NCBI GenBank assembly: GCA_037783545.1
Contig: JBBELK010001526.1
Coordinates: forward strand, 24,644-88,643
Origin: Henricia sp. BOLD:AAB3569
Taxonomy: Eukaryota > Echinodermata > Asteroidea > Spinulosida > Echinasteridae
DNA length: 64,000 bases
Direction: 5' to 3'
Below are positions 1 to 11,583 of this stretch, in pieces. Position numbers and translations under genes: made by a program. Below the pieces are notes generated by a model. That model was not told the DNA's origin, ran no database searches, and saw only the letters and a program-made list of their open reading frames with translations. Every line of letters begins with the position of its first letter. Position 1 is the first letter of the stretch.

Positions 1-77
1 TTTTGCAGAGCGGCTCACACATGAGTTTGTATTTTTATTCACAATTTCATAACCACTTGTTTTCTCCTAATCACAAG

Positions 78-2049
78 ATGACCATCAGGATGGACAAGTT
101 ACTGAGATTGGCACAACGCCAGATGCTCAAGAAGTCATCTCTGTGAGATCGGGGGACAGTGAATCTTCGCCAGATGCCAGCTATTATTTGTAAGAATATC
201 GTCTTTTAGAGTTGTTTACAAACTGAATGGGCTTTTTTGAGAAAAAAATTTCTGCAGAAAATGTTTCACCATTCATTCAACATGCATGAAATTTTAAGTT
301 TTTCTGAAATATTACTGCATCTACATGTACGTGGCTAAAATTTCTATTTAAAGGCAGTTTATCAACATTAATACTCTTTTGTTATGTAAAGTTCCCCCCT
401 ATTTTTAAAAGTTTTCAAATCACATAATATGTCTTCAAAATATAAAAGATCCTTTAAAATGCTCTATAATGCAGGCTGACCTTAATATTATCTGAGGCCA
501 GTGGCCACATTCACTGCAGAGTTGGCCCCGATTCCCCTTCAAGATATACACATTCTAAGGCCAACTTGGCCAGCATTCCCTTTCCCAGGCCTTGACATTA
601 ACCAAGGCCACCGAGGCCAATGGCCTCATGCTCTGCTGAGTTGGCCCCGATGCCCCTTCAAGCTATACACTTTCTGAGGCCAACTTGGCCAGCATGCCCT
701 ATCCTCTTAAATCTCATGAGGCTTGTAGACACTATAACCAGTACACATTTGGAACAAAGTTGGCCGTGGTGCCCCTCCAGTTGGCCTCAGTGCCCTTTGA
801 AATTCAGACAAAATCAAGGCTGGTGTGACTTGGGGGAAAATTTCATGGCACTGTTTATTAGCACACAAATTTTCTTAGTACAGAACTAAATTGGTTTATT
901 TTGCAAAAATAGGTTGCCAGGCAAAATCATATTTGATCTGTATTTACAGATATTCTGCTACTGTTTCTAAGATCACATTTTGACATACAATCATGGCTGG
1001 AACACATTTTACAAAGCAAATTAATTCTGTGCTGAGCAATTTATTGTGCTAAACAGCGCCATGTAATTGGCCCCTGCTGACATGGCTGATGGTGTGCTGA
1101 AGCACCGAAGCCCGAATACAGCATTGCGCCAAAATACTTTAAAGGCAGAGGCTCGTCAAAGCGTGCGTGAGGCCAATTTTGCACCACAAAATAAGCAGCT
1201 CCATGCCTTTGCTATGGAGCTGCGTATTTCGTGGCACGAATTTGGTCATCTTTGACCTAATAGTCATATTTTATTTTATTTTAATTCTTTATATCTTTCA
1301 GATCAATGCCTAACCTCAGTGGAGATTTTACCCAGAACAGAGTTCGCTACTCAATGGCTCCATCACAAAGCCTATCGACCCATCCCTTACCACTTCCTAA
1401 TCAAGACAAAATTTCACATGCATCTGCTTCAACAACTGCCGCTTTCAGTCCTCCATGCACAACTGAAAATCACGACCAAGTGCTACCCGTGCGCATCACC
1501 AGCGTACACGTTGACGAAAATCCCCATGAACACACCTTACGCGAGCTTGCAAGAATTCGTCACAATGACCAAGCCAGTTCATGGAAAGTCGAATCATCCT
1601 GGCTCAACGAAAACGACCGAAGGTCTTGGCTACTCACTGAGAATTTTCCGGTTGGTCAGAAAAAATGGATCCTCAACCAAGATTTAAGATCGAATGTAAG
1701 TAAAATTAATGCCAGTCAACAAACGGAAAACGAGGCACCGCAGAGTATTCGTAGCCCAAATCAGACCAATCCAAATTGCTGTAGTTCGTGTCAAAGGTCA
1801 AGTCCATCGAACGCTTCGACAGAACGCTCGCATGCAGGCAAACAAAGTTGCACAAAATTACGAGGAACATTAACTAGCGACTGTAGTTGTGCAGAAATAT
1901 TGACGTCTTCAACAGATAGCGAAGTTCTCCAGTTGCAAAAAGATGTCTTAAGAATGCAGAAAGCGAACTTGGCCTTGGAGAGGCGTAAAATGGAACTTGA
2001 AATCGCTAAATTGGAGGGGGAATGTTTACGAACCAAAGTGGGATCCTAA
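78..2049 (+). CDS. Gene A: 3' part of an unrecognised coiled-coil protein gene (two exons visible)
   Basis: I do not recognise the family. Two exons are visible: 78-189 (acceptor ending at 77, donor gtaaga at 190) and 1302-2049, which ends in a TAA stop. The donor leaves phase 2 and the 1302 acceptor restores the frame, so the 1306 ATG is internal and not a start. Earlier exons lie off the left edge. The first exon is rich in Ser and acidic residues. The last exon has a Ser/Pro-rich linker, a conserved SW-x-VESSWL block followed by NDRRSWLLT, and a C-terminal coiled coil of about 35 residues (LQKDVLRMQKANLALERRK). The same block and coiled coil occur in gene B at 12.5-15.0 kb on the other strand, so the two are paralogues. 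A nuclear or chromatin role is possible from the composition, but nothing shows it. Confidence 0.7.
483..790. repeat. Degenerate tandem repeat, unit about 122 bp, rich in GGCC/TTGGCC
   Basis: Two diverged copies of a block with GAGTTGGCCCCGAT, a CCCCTTCAAG-x-TATACAC core and GAGGCCAACTTGGCC follow each other, with a partial third. It sits in the gene A intron. A 620-889 open frame across it is a by-product. Confidence 0.6.
1138..1255. repeat. Hairpin (palindromic) MITE, CTCGTCAAAGCG family
   Basis: The left arm reads TTTAAAGGCAGAGGCTCGTC and the centre is an inverted pair around the CATGCCTTTGCTATGG region. Two further copies lie at 21881-21976 and 37795-37940. The 21.9 kb copy is the most perfect and is bounded by TTAA. 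This copy is in the gene A intron, about 45 bases before the 1302 acceptor. Confidence 0.6.
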
Positions 2050-2077
2050 TGCTCGACTTCTGTAAAAAAGTTTAAAA

Positions 2078-2083
2078 AATAAA
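2078..2083 (+). promoter_or_regulatory. Poly(A) signal of gene A
   Basis: AATAAA lies 29 bases after the gene A stop codon, in an A-rich stretch, giving a very short 3' UTR. Confidence 0.6.
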
Positions 2084-2139
2084 AAAGATTTGTGATTGAA
2101 GTTGAATTTAACAGCAAATTGGAAAGTGAAGCTTGCAAG

Positions 2140-2425
2140 AAATAGTTTTATACCCCTGTGTGATTAAAGATATCCATGATAAAAACCAAACCAGCCAAAA
2201 ACTGGTTTACAGTCACTTCACCCCAAAACCACTTCGCACCGAACCACGGCCTGTGCACGAAGTTGTTTTGGGGCGAAGTGGCATTCGGGCGAGGTAGTGT
2301 TCGGACGAAGTGGTTTTGGGCCAAAATGGCCTTTGGGTGAAGTGGTCCAGGGCGAAATGGTTTTGGGGCGAAGTGAATTTTCGTCTCGTGAAACGAAAAA
2401 GTATAGCACTTCAAAACCATTTCAG
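2140..2425. repeat. Interspersed repeat with GGCGAAGTGG inverted motifs (copy 1)
   Basis: The block holds many copies of CCACTTCG and of its complement GGCGAAGTGG, separated by GGCCTGTGCA. Copies of the same family occur at 20545-20905 and 50510-50780. It overlaps several spurious open frames. Confidence 0.65.
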
Positions 2426-2429
2426 GGGA

Positions 2430-3235
2430 AGTTTACTACCGTAATCATGTTTATATTGTGTAAGTTATGTGCAAATCTGTGGACATTTCTGATTTTTGAG
2501 ATTACCAATGATGTGTTCTAACTTTAAAAAATGGACAAAAATTGTAAGTACCGGCGACTTTTCTCGACTAATATTTCGGCACAAAAGAGGTTAAATAACG
2601 AAGGGAAAAAATACAGTGCTCTTTGTGTATCTAGTGTTAATGTATTAATAAACCTGTTAAATTTTAGTGAAGCCAGGAGGCAGTTTACTTATTAAATTTT
2701 AATAGTAACTTAGTGTAAAAGTTATAGTAACCTCGCGTAATAGTCTTCCTCAAGGCTAGATTTTAGTATGTAAATACATGTAAGAAAAAGTCAAATGCCG
2801 CGTATTCATTTTTTCTTTGCATAATCTTAAACTCTTTCAATGTTGGACATTTTGGAATTTGAAAACGATACATACTTTAATTATGTGATCTTATAATGTT
2901 TTGCGTATTTATTTACCTGTTAGTGTGCTTTTGTAGTATGTAAAAATCACTGGAACGAGTACATACACTACTCATAATAAGTTGCATTATTTTATAAATG
3001 AGTAGACAATTGTATTTGCATGACAGACGGACCTTCTAACAGGAATAGGTTAATTTAAAATTGAACCACACCAATATATCTGTAACTTTTTGTGAATAGT
3101 GTATGATATGCTTGTATGTATAATTAATGCATTAAAAAGAAAGATTGAAGTGTTTTACCTTTTCATTTTGTGATCTGAGTAAAGTGGACATTTTGGCAGA
3201 AAAATTTATTTTTTTCGTGAAAATCTGAAATTTTC
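2430..3235. other. Intergenic, AT-rich, nothing recognised
   Basis: No convincing coding, RNA or repeat structure is visible between the 2.1 kb repeat and the first inverted satellite unit. Confidence 0.5.
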
Positions 3236-3545
3236 TAAAAATTCATTATATTTCCTGGATGAGCAGTCGAGGTCAAATTCAAGGAATATCATCTATGGGT
3301 TCTAGGCAACATTTCCTGCAATTTTTAAGAAATTCTTAATCGTAACATTTTTGGCAATTGGGCAATTTTTATAACAATTGGCCAAAAATTACTTTACTTT
3401 TTTCCAAGCTATTTGTTTTGAAAAAAATTGCAATTTTGGCAAAAATTCATATTTTATTTCCTGGATGAGCAGTCGAGGTCAAATTCAAGGAATATGGGTT
3501 TTTCATCTATGGGTTTTAGGCAACATTTCCTGCAAATTTCAAGAA
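3236..3545 (-). repeat. Two satellite units in inverted orientation (left arm of foldback block)
   Basis: These segments (TTTCCTGGATGAGCAGTCGA, GGTTCTAGGCAACATTTCCT) are the reverse complement of the units arrayed from 3950 onward. With the forward units they make a foldback arrangement around 3.55-3.95 kb. Confidence 0.75.
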
Positions 3546-3589
3546 ATTCTGAAAAAATATTTTTTGGCAAAAATTAAAAGATGGAGTAC

Positions 3590-3735
3590 TAAGATGGCGG
3601 TCGGTGGCTTCAAATTTAGAGGGCGTTGCCGCATGCGATTTTTTTTCCGTAGGAATTTTTTCTGCTTATGATTGGTTGGTGGAATGGACATGATTTTTTA
3701 TATTCTCTTTATATAGCGCCCTCATGGAGTTGTTA
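3590..3735. repeat. Inverted-repeat arm, left copy
   Basis: It contains GATGGCGGTCGGTGGCTTC, AGGGCGTTGCCGCATGCG and TATATAGCGCCCTCATGG. It is the reverse complement of 6702-6838 and 9498-9634, so the satellite array is bracketed by inverted repeats. Confidence 0.75.
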
Positions 3736-3763
3736 AATTAAAAGATAAAAATAGTCAAGTTGC

Positions 3764-3905
3764 TAGATTGGTTCCCGATCCCTATAGATTGGTTCGCTTA
3801 TTGCAAAAATATAGGGATCGGTAACATGACGGGAAGAATTCTGCCAGTCACGTGGTTATTATTATTATTTTTTTTAGTAAGTGCGCAGATTTTCCATTGA
3901 CATTA
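3764..3905 (+). mobile_element. Truncated copy of the TAGAYTGGTTCCCG element
   Basis: It starts with TAGATTGGTTCCCGATCCC like the complete 333-bp copy at 9635-9967 but breaks off into satellite sequence after the GTGCGCAGATTTTCCATTGA region. Confidence 0.65.
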
Positions 3906-3949
3906 TGATGGACTAACCCCTTGTGATTTTTAAAATTTTTAGCCAAAAA

Positions 3950-6690
3950 TGTTATAATTTAGATTTTCCTTAAAATTACAGGAAATGTTGCTTAGGACCC
4001 ATAGATGATATTCCTTGAATTTAACATCATTTGACTGGTCATCCAGAAAATAAAATATGAAATTTGTTGAATATTTGCCAAATTGTCAATTTTTCTTAGA
4101 AATAAGGTTCCAGACAGACTAAATTTTCATTATGAGTCATTTCTAAGACATTTTCAAAAACGTCAATTTTTGGCCAATTTTGAGAAAAAAATTATTTTTT
4201 TAAATTTTTGGCAAAAAATGCTATGATTTAGATTTTCCTTAAAATTGCAGGAAATGTTGCTTAGGACCCATAGATGATATTCCTTGAATTTAACCTTGAC
4301 TGGTCATCCAGAAAATAAAATATGAAATTTGGAAAATGAAATTTAGATTTTGAGAAAATTTGTTGAATTTTTGCCAAATTGTTCATTTTTCTCAGAAATA
4401 AGGTTCCAGACAGGCTAAATTTTCATTACGAGTCATTTCTAAGACATTTTCAAAAACGTCAATTTTTGGCAAATTTTGATAAAAATTGATGGACTAACCC
4501 CTTGTGATTTGTTTAATTTTTGGTCAAAAATGTTATGATTTAGATTTTCCTTAAAATTACAGGAAATGTTGCTTAGGACTCATAGATGATATTCCTTGAA
4601 TTTAACATTGATTGGTCATCCAGAAAATGAAATATGAAATTTGGAAAATTTTTAGATTTTAAGAAAATTTGTTAAATTTTTGCCAAATTGTTCATTTTTC
4701 TCAGAAATAAGGTTCCAGACAGGCTAAATTTTCATTATGAGTCATTTCTAAGACATTTTAAAATACGTAAATATTTTAATTTTTGGCCAAAAATGTTATG
4801 ATTTAGATTTTCCTTAAAATTACAGGAAATGTTGCTTAGGACTCATAGATGATATTCCTTGAATTTAACATTGATTGGTCATCCAGAAAATGAAATATGA
4901 AATTTGGAAAATATTTAGATTTTAAGAAAATTTGTTAAATTTTTGCCAAATTGTTCATTTTTCTCAGAAATAAGGTTCCAGACAGGCTAAATTTTCATTA
5001 AGAGTCATTTCTAAGACATTTTAAAAAACGTCAATTTTTGGCCAATTTTGATAAAAATTGATGGACTAACCCCTTGTGATTTTTTAATTTTTGGCCAAAA
5101 ATGTTATGATTTAGATTTTCCTTAAAATTACAGGAAATGTTGCTTAGGACCCATAGATGATATTCCTTGAATTTAACATTGACTGGTCATCCAGAAAATA
5201 AAATATGAAATTTGGAAAATGTTTAGATTTTAAGAAAATTTGTTGAATTTTTGCCAAATTGTTCATTTTTCTCAGAAATAAGGTTCCAGACAGGCTAAAT
5301 TTTCATTATGAGTCATTTCTAAGACATTTTAAAATACGTAAATTTTTGGCAAATTTTGATAAAAATGTATGGACTAACCCCTTGTTATTTTTTAATTTTT
5401 GGCCAAAAATGTTATGATTTAGATTTTCCTTAAAATTACAGGAAATGTTGCTTAGGACTCATAGATGATATTCCTTGAATTTAACATTGATTGGTCATCC
5501 AGAAAATGAAATATGAAATTTGGAAAATTTTTAGATTTTAAGAAAATTTGTTAAATTTTTGCCAAATTGTTCATTTTTCTCAGAAATAAGGTTCCAGACA
5601 GGCTAAATTTTCATTAAGAGTCATTTCTAAGACATTTTAAAAAACGTCAATTTTTGGCCAATTTTGATAAAAATTGATGGACTAACCCCTTGTGATTTTT
5701 TAATTTTTGGCCAAAAATGTTATGATTTAGATTTTCCTTAAAATTACAGGAAATGTTGCTTAGGACCCATAGATGATATTCCTTGAATTTAACATTGACT
5801 GGTCATCCAGAAAATAAAATATGAAATTTGGAAAATGTTTAGATTTTAAGAAAATTTGTTGAATTTTTGCCAAATTGTTCATTTTTCTCAGAAATAAGGT
5901 TCCAGACAGGCTAAATTTTCATTATGAGTCATTTCTAAGACATTTTAAAATACGTAAATTTTTGGCAAATTTTGATAAAAATGTATGGACTAACCCCTTG
6001 TTATTTTTTAATTTTTGGCCAAAAATGTTATGATTTAGATTTTCCTTAAAATTACAGGAAATGTTGCTTAGGACTCATAGATGATATTCCTTGAATTTAA
6101 CATTGATTGGTCATCCAGAAAATGAAATATGAAATTTGGAAAATTTTTAGATTTTAAGAAAATTTGTTAAATTTTTGCCAAATTGTTCATTTTTCTCAGA
6201 AATAAGGTTCCAGACAGGCTAAATTTTCATTAAGAGTCATTTCTAAGACATTTTAAAAAACGTCAATTTTTGGCCAATTTTGATAAAAATTGATGGACTA
6301 ACCCCTTGTGATTTTTTAATTTTTGGCCAAAAATGTTATGATTTAGATTTTTCTTAAAATTACAGGAAATGTTGCTTAGGACCCATAGATGATATTCCTT
6401 GAATTTAACATTGACTGGTCATCCAGAAAATAAAATATGAAATTTGGAAAATGTTTAGATTTTAAGAAAATTTGTTGAATTTTTGCCAAATTGTTCATTT
6501 TTCTCAGAAATAAGGTTCCAGACAGGCTAAATTTTCATTATGAGTCATTTCTAAGACATTTTAAAATACGTAAATTTTTGGCAAATTTTGTTATTTTTAA
6601 ATTTTTGGCAAAAAATGTTATGATTTAGATTTTCCTTATAATTACAGGAAATGTTGCTTAGGACTCATAGATGATATTCCTTATTTTTAT
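3950..6690 (+). repeat. Satellite array, about 10 units of about 260-310 bp, later ones as dimers
   Basis: The anchor AGGAAATGTTGCTTAGGAC recurs near 3981, 4249, 4561, 4823, 5131, 5440, 5748, 6057, 6364 and 6648. From about 4.8 kb units alternate between an A form (GGACCCAT, TTGACTGGTC, TTATGAGTC) and a B form (GGACTCAT, TTGATTGGTC, TTAAGAGTC), giving a higher-order dimer of about 616 bp. The first units are irregular, and late units are nearly identical, as expected from recent amplification. No coding frame runs through it. Confidence 0.85.
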
Positions 6691-6701
6691 ATTTATATTT
6701 A

Positions 6702-7112
6702 ACAACCCCACGAGGGCGCTATATAAAGAGAATATAAATATTCATGCCATTCCACCAACCAATCATCAGCAGAGAAAATTCCTACGGAAAAAAATACGCA
6801 TGCGGCAACGCCCTCTAAATTTGAAGCCACCGTCCGCCTAGATTGGTTCCCGATCCCTACAGATTGGTTCGCTTATTGCGAAAATATAGGGATCAGTAAA
6901 GGGCAGCCATGACGGCACGTGGTTATTATTATTTAAAAAAAAATTGTAAGTGCGCAGATTTTGCATTGACATTTGTACCTTGGCCGTGCGTGTCCAACAT
7001 ATCCAATTATGTAAATAAAGCACATTGCCTAAAGCAATGGGCTGGGCAATTTTTTAAATATAAAAAAACAATGCGCACGCGCAAAGACGACCAATTACAG
7101 ATCAAGATGAAG
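6702..7112. repeat. Inverted-repeat arm plus truncated TAGAYTGG element, ending at a duplication junction
   Basis: 6702-6838 is the right inverted arm. From 6839 the TAGATTGG element starts and stops abruptly after ATCAAGATGAAG at about 7112, where satellite sequence resumes in the middle of a unit. The parallel copy at 9635 continues past the same point into its natural end, so this is a duplication breakpoint. Confidence 0.75.
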
Positions 7113-9480
7113 TGTTAAATTTTTGCCAAATTGTTCATTTTTCTCAGAAATAAGGTTCCAGACAGGCTAAATTTTCATTAAGAGTCATTTCTAAGACATT
7201 TTAAAAAACGTCAATTTTTGGCCAATTTTGATAAAAATTGATGGACTAACCCCTTGTGATTTTTTAATTTTTGGCCAAAAATGTTATGATTTAGATTTTC
7301 CTTAAAATTACAGGAAATGTTGCTTAGGACCCATAGATGATATTCCTTGAATTTAACATTGACTGGTCATCCAGAAAATAAAATATGAAATTTGGAAAAT
7401 GTTTAGATTTTAAGAAAATTTGTTGAATTTTTGCCAAATTGTTCATTTTTCTCAGAAATAAGGTTCCAGACAGGCTAAATTTTCATTATGAGTCATTTCT
7501 AAGACATTTTAAAATACGTAAATTTTTGGCAAATTTTGATAAAAATGTATGGACTAACCCCTTGTTATTTTTTAATTTTTGGCCAAAAATGTTATGATTT
7601 AGATTTTCCTTAAAATTACAGGAAATGTTGCTTAGGACTCATAGATGATATTCCTTGAATTTAACATTGATTGGTCATCCAGAAAATGAAATATGAAATT
7701 TGGAAAATTTTTAGATTTTAAGAAAATTTGTTAAATTTTTGCCAAATTGTTCATTTTTCTCAGAAATAAGGTTCCAGACAGGCTAAATTTTCATTAAGAG
7801 TCATTTCTAAGACATTTTAAAAAACGTCAATTTTTGGCCAATTTTGATAAAAATTGATGGACTAACCCCTTGTGATTTTTTAATTTTTGGCCAAAAATGT
7901 TATGATTTAGATTTTCCTTAAAATTACAGGAAATGTTGCTTAGGACCCATAGATGATATTCCTTGAATTTAACATTGACTGGTCATCCAGAAAATAAAAT
8001 ATGAAATTTGGAAAATGTTTAGATTTTAAGAAAATTTGTTGAATTTTTGCCAAATTGTTCATTTTTCTCAGAAATAAGGTTCCAGACAGGCTAAATTTTC
8101 ATTATGAGTCATTTCTAAGACATTTTAAAATACGTAAATTTTTGGCAAATTTTGATAAAAATGTATGGACTAACCCCTTGTTATTTTTTAATTTTTGGCC
8201 AAAAATGTTATGATTTAGATTTTCCTTAAAATTACAGGAAATGTTGCTTAGGACTCATAGATGATATTCCTTGAATTTAACATTGATTGGTCATCCAGAA
8301 AATGAAATATAAAATTTGTAAAATTTTTAGATTTTAAGAAAATTTGTTAAATTTTTGCCAAATTGTTCATTTTTCTCAGAAATAAGGTTCCAGACAGGCT
8401 AAATTTTCATTAAGAGTCATTTCTAAGACATTTTAAAAAACGTCAATTTTTGGCCAATTTTGATAAAAATTGATGGACTAACCCCTTGTGATTTTTTAAT
8501 TTTTGGCCAAAAATGTTATGATTTAGATTTTCCTTAAAATTACAGGAAATGTTGCTTAGGACCCATAGATGATATTCCTTGAATTTAACATTGACTGGTC
8601 ATCCAGAAAATAAAATATGAAATTTGGAAAATGTTTAGATTTTAAGAAAATTTGTTGAATTTTTGCCAAATTGTTCATTTTTCTCAGAAATAAGGTTCCA
8701 GACAGGCTAAATTTTCATTATGAGTCATTTCTAAGACATTTTAAAATACGTAAATTTTTGGCAAATTTTGATAAAAATGTATGGACTAACCCCTTGTTAT
8801 TTTTTAATTTTTGGCCAAAAATGTTATGATTTAGATTTTCCTTAAAATTACAGGAAATGTTGCTTAGGACTCATAGATGATATTCCTTGAATTTAACATT
8901 GATTGGTCATCCAGAAAATGAAATATGAAATTTGGAAAATTTTTAGATTTTAAGAAAATTTGTTAAATTTTTGCCAAATTGTTCATTTTTCTCAGAAATA
9001 AGGTTCCAGACAGGCTAAATTTTCATTAAGAGTCATTTCTAAGACATTTTAAAAAACGTCAATTTTTGGCCAATTTTGATAAAAATTGATGGACTAACCC
9101 CTTGTGATTTTTTAATTTTTGGCCAAAAATGTTATGATTTAGATTTTTCTTAAAATTACAGGAAATGTTGCTTAGGACCCATAGATGATATTCCTTGAAT
9201 TTAACATTGACTGGTCATCCAGAAAATAAAATATGAAATTTGGAAAATGTTTAGATTTTAAGAAAATTTGTTGAATTTTTGCCAAATTGTTCATTTTTCT
9301 CAGAAATAAGGTTCCAGACAGGCTAAATTTTCATTATGAGTCATTTCTAAGACATTTTAAAATACGTAAATATTTGGCAAATTTTGTTATTTTTAAATTT
9401 TTGGCAAAAAATGTTATGATTTAGATTTTCCTTGTAATTACAGGAAATGTTGCTTAGGACTCATAGATGATATTCCTTAT
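7113..9480 (+). repeat. Second copy of the dimeric satellite array, 8 units
   Basis: Anchors lie near 7314, 7621, 7928, 8237, 8544, 8852, 9160 and 9443. The final two units carry the same diagnostic variants as the final units of the first array (TTTTTCTTAAAATTAC at the last A unit, a shortened last B unit), so the blocks derive from one segmental duplication with an offset of 2796 bp at the right end. Confidence 0.85.
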
Positions 9481-9497
9481 TTTTATATTTATATTTA

Positions 9498-9634
9498 ACA
9501 ACCCCACGAGGGCGCTATATAAAGAGAATATAAATATTCATGCCATTCCACCAACCAATCATCAGCAGAGAAAATTCCTACGGAAAAAAATACGCATGCG
9601 GCAACGCCCTCTAAATTTGAAGCCACCGTCCGCC
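9498..9634. repeat. Inverted-repeat arm, third copy
   Basis: It is nearly identical to 6702-6838 and the reverse complement of 3590-3735. The 3' end holds the CCGTCCGCC target site of the adjoining element. Confidence 0.75.
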
Positions 9635-9967
9635 TAGATTGGTTCCCGATCCCTACAGATTGGTTCGCTTATTGCGAAAATATAGGGATCAGTAAAGGGC
9701 AGCCATGACGGCACGTGGTTATTATTATTAAAAAAAAAATTGTAAGTGCGCAGATTTTGCATTGACATTTGTACCTTGGCCGTGCGTGTCCAACATATCC
9801 AATTATGTAAATAAAGCACATTGCCTAAAGCAATGGGCTTGGCAATTTTTTAAATATAAAAAACACAATGCGCACGCGCAAAGACGACCAATTACAGATC
9901 AAGATGAAGCGCCCTTTACCTGTCCTTATATTCTCCTGTGTGGAATATGTGGACGGGAACCAGTCTA
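9635..9967 (+). mobile_element. Complete 333-bp non-autonomous DNA transposon with 9-bp target-site duplication
   Basis: The element starts TAGATTGGTTCCCG and ends CGGGAACCAGTCTA, and is flanked on both sides by CCGTCCGCC (9626-9634 and 9968-9976). The arm at 3590 holds the same target without the insertion (GCCACCGACCGCCATCTT in reverse). There is no coding capacity. A 9-bp duplication fits Mutator-like or Rehavkus-like superfamilies; I cannot choose from this sequence. Confidence 0.8.
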
Positions 9968-10059
9968 CCGTCCGCCATCTTTACTCCAAAAACATTGCCT
10001 TGCCTTGACACGTTTCTTCACTAGTGATAGACTGATTTCCGCTCCACATATTCCACATA

Positions 10060-10550
10060 CAGTGAAACCTGCTCTTCGGGCCACCTCTATAAAGAGGCCA
10101 CCTGTCTAAGTGGCCACATTTGTTCGGTCCCAAACAATGCAGTTTGTACACAAACATATGGAGGTGGAACCTTGATATTAGGACCCCTCTCTAACGCGGC
10201 CAGTGGCCAGGGCACTAGGATTTCTGTGTAATCCTATAAGGTAGTTGAAACTAGATAATCTGGCCACACACAGTAAATTGCCTCAATTAATCAAGCTACT
10301 CTGGGAAATGTTATGAGAAGCTTTAAAACAGTATCAAAAACTGAATAATTTTCAGCTTTTTAATGAGGAAACCTTTCATACACTTCACTTTTAGCAGTTT
10401 TTCAACTATAGACATGCACTGTACTGTGGTATGTTTTTTTATGTTTGAATATTCCTGCATGTTACACTAAACCTCTATATAAGGGCCACCTGCTTATACT
10501 GGCCACATTGTGTCGGTTCCTTGGGTGGCCACTATATACAAGTTTCACTG
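10060..10550. mobile_element. Tc1/mariner-type non-autonomous element with TA duplication
   Basis: Terminal inverted repeats are CAGTGAAACCTGCTC and the complement of AAGTTTCACTG, flanked by TA. The homologous position near 52555-52560 (CCATACAACA) is the empty site. The interior has GGCCACCTCTATAAAGAGGC and GGGCCACCTGCTTATACTGG. Confidence 0.75.
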
Positions 10551-10663
10551 TACAACGACTGAATATGAGGACCGGCTACCGTAGTGTTTAAAATAGCACT
10601 ATAAGCATTACGTCATGCATTTATTTTTAGGAGCGCATAAGCGTTAATTTTAAAAGCGCGCTA

Positions 10664-10776
10664 TAGACCGTATAGAATAGCCGCCATTTCGTGGGACACC
10701 TTCCGTTACTTAAACCGTTCAACAATGGAATCACAATACGTGCAACCATGCATGTCCTACATGTAGATACGGACTA
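10664..10776. mobile_element. TAGACCGT-family MITE with TA duplication
   Basis: The element begins TAGACCGTATAGAATAGC, ends ATACGGACTA and is flanked by TA. The 52.5-53.1 kb homologue reads GCGCTATACGGCACG without it (53037-53050). Related copies: 34882-35016, 48853-48999, 62656-62795 and the split copy ending at 41702. Confidence 0.75.
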
Positions 10777-11524
10777 TACGGCACGAGTGTAGAACAATTT
10801 GATAGGGGTTATTCCATATTTGACCAATAAAAATGTAATAAATTAACCTTAAAATGTTACACCTATTTTAATATAGCATCAAAAGGCAAATGTAAACCTT
10901 GTCTGCATCATATCACAGGTGACCGTCGGTGACACAGAGCTAGCACTGCGCATGTGCGAACTTTTAACGGCCGTAAATAAGCGATAAACAACCAGTGGCA
11001 AAAATAAGCGATAAACAACCAGTGAAAATATGCAGAATGACTTTTGAAGACCTACTTTAAATAATTCCAAGGCAAACAAGTCTTTAAAACGACTGATATT
11101 ACTCGGAAATACGGATCGGAAAAGGGCTTAGTTTGATTTTGTTTTTAATATTTTTTTGAAAACATACTTTACAATTTACCTTATTGCACGCAGAATATCA
11201 TTTTCCCAACATTGAGACGTATTTGCTAGTGCAGTTGATGAATTATTTTAGTGTCTAAAATTGATTTGAACGTGTCAATAAAGGCGGACATTTGTTTATG
11301 TGATAATCAATTTTGAAATTTGGCGCGAAATTAGTGTAAAAAGTGTCTAGTACCTGTACTACGCGCTGTACTTTATAGCCTATACAGTGTGCGGTACAGT
11401 GGACATGCCAGGCGTTCGCGTACCTGTGGTATCGACTACTCGTAACAACAATCCAGCGTCAGTAATCGTCAGTACTAGTGCAAACCACGCGCCGCTGTAT
11501 TCGCTTGTATGTTGACTTACTTTA

Positions 11525-11583
11525 AGCATGGAGGAAGAAACAGCATGGAGGAAGGAAACAGATTTCCTTCCTCCATGCTTTAA
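11525..11583. repeat. Perfect-arm hairpin around AAGCATGGAGGAAG
   Basis: AAGCATGGAGGAAG at the left and CTTCCTCCATGCTT at the right form an inverted repeat with a second GCATGGAGGAAGG copy inside. The rest of 10.9-12.5 kb shows no gene; a two-copy repeat of GATAAACAACCAGTG lies at about 10976-11024. Confidence 0.6.

Larger units (their letters stand above)
10028..10900. mobile_element. Larger TAGACTG-ended element, split by two nested insertions
   Basis: It begins TAGACTGATTTCCGCTCC and shares the body AACTGAATATG...GTGTTTAAAATAGCACTA and TACGGCACGAGTGTA with 52527-53162. The mariner-like element at 10060-10550 and the MITE at 10664-10776 are inserted in this copy and absent from the 52.5 kb copy. 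Confidence 0.65.

Noticed and set aside
620-889. 89-residue open frame
   Set aside because: It lies wholly in the GGCC-rich tandem repeat, within an intron of gene A, with no domain features.
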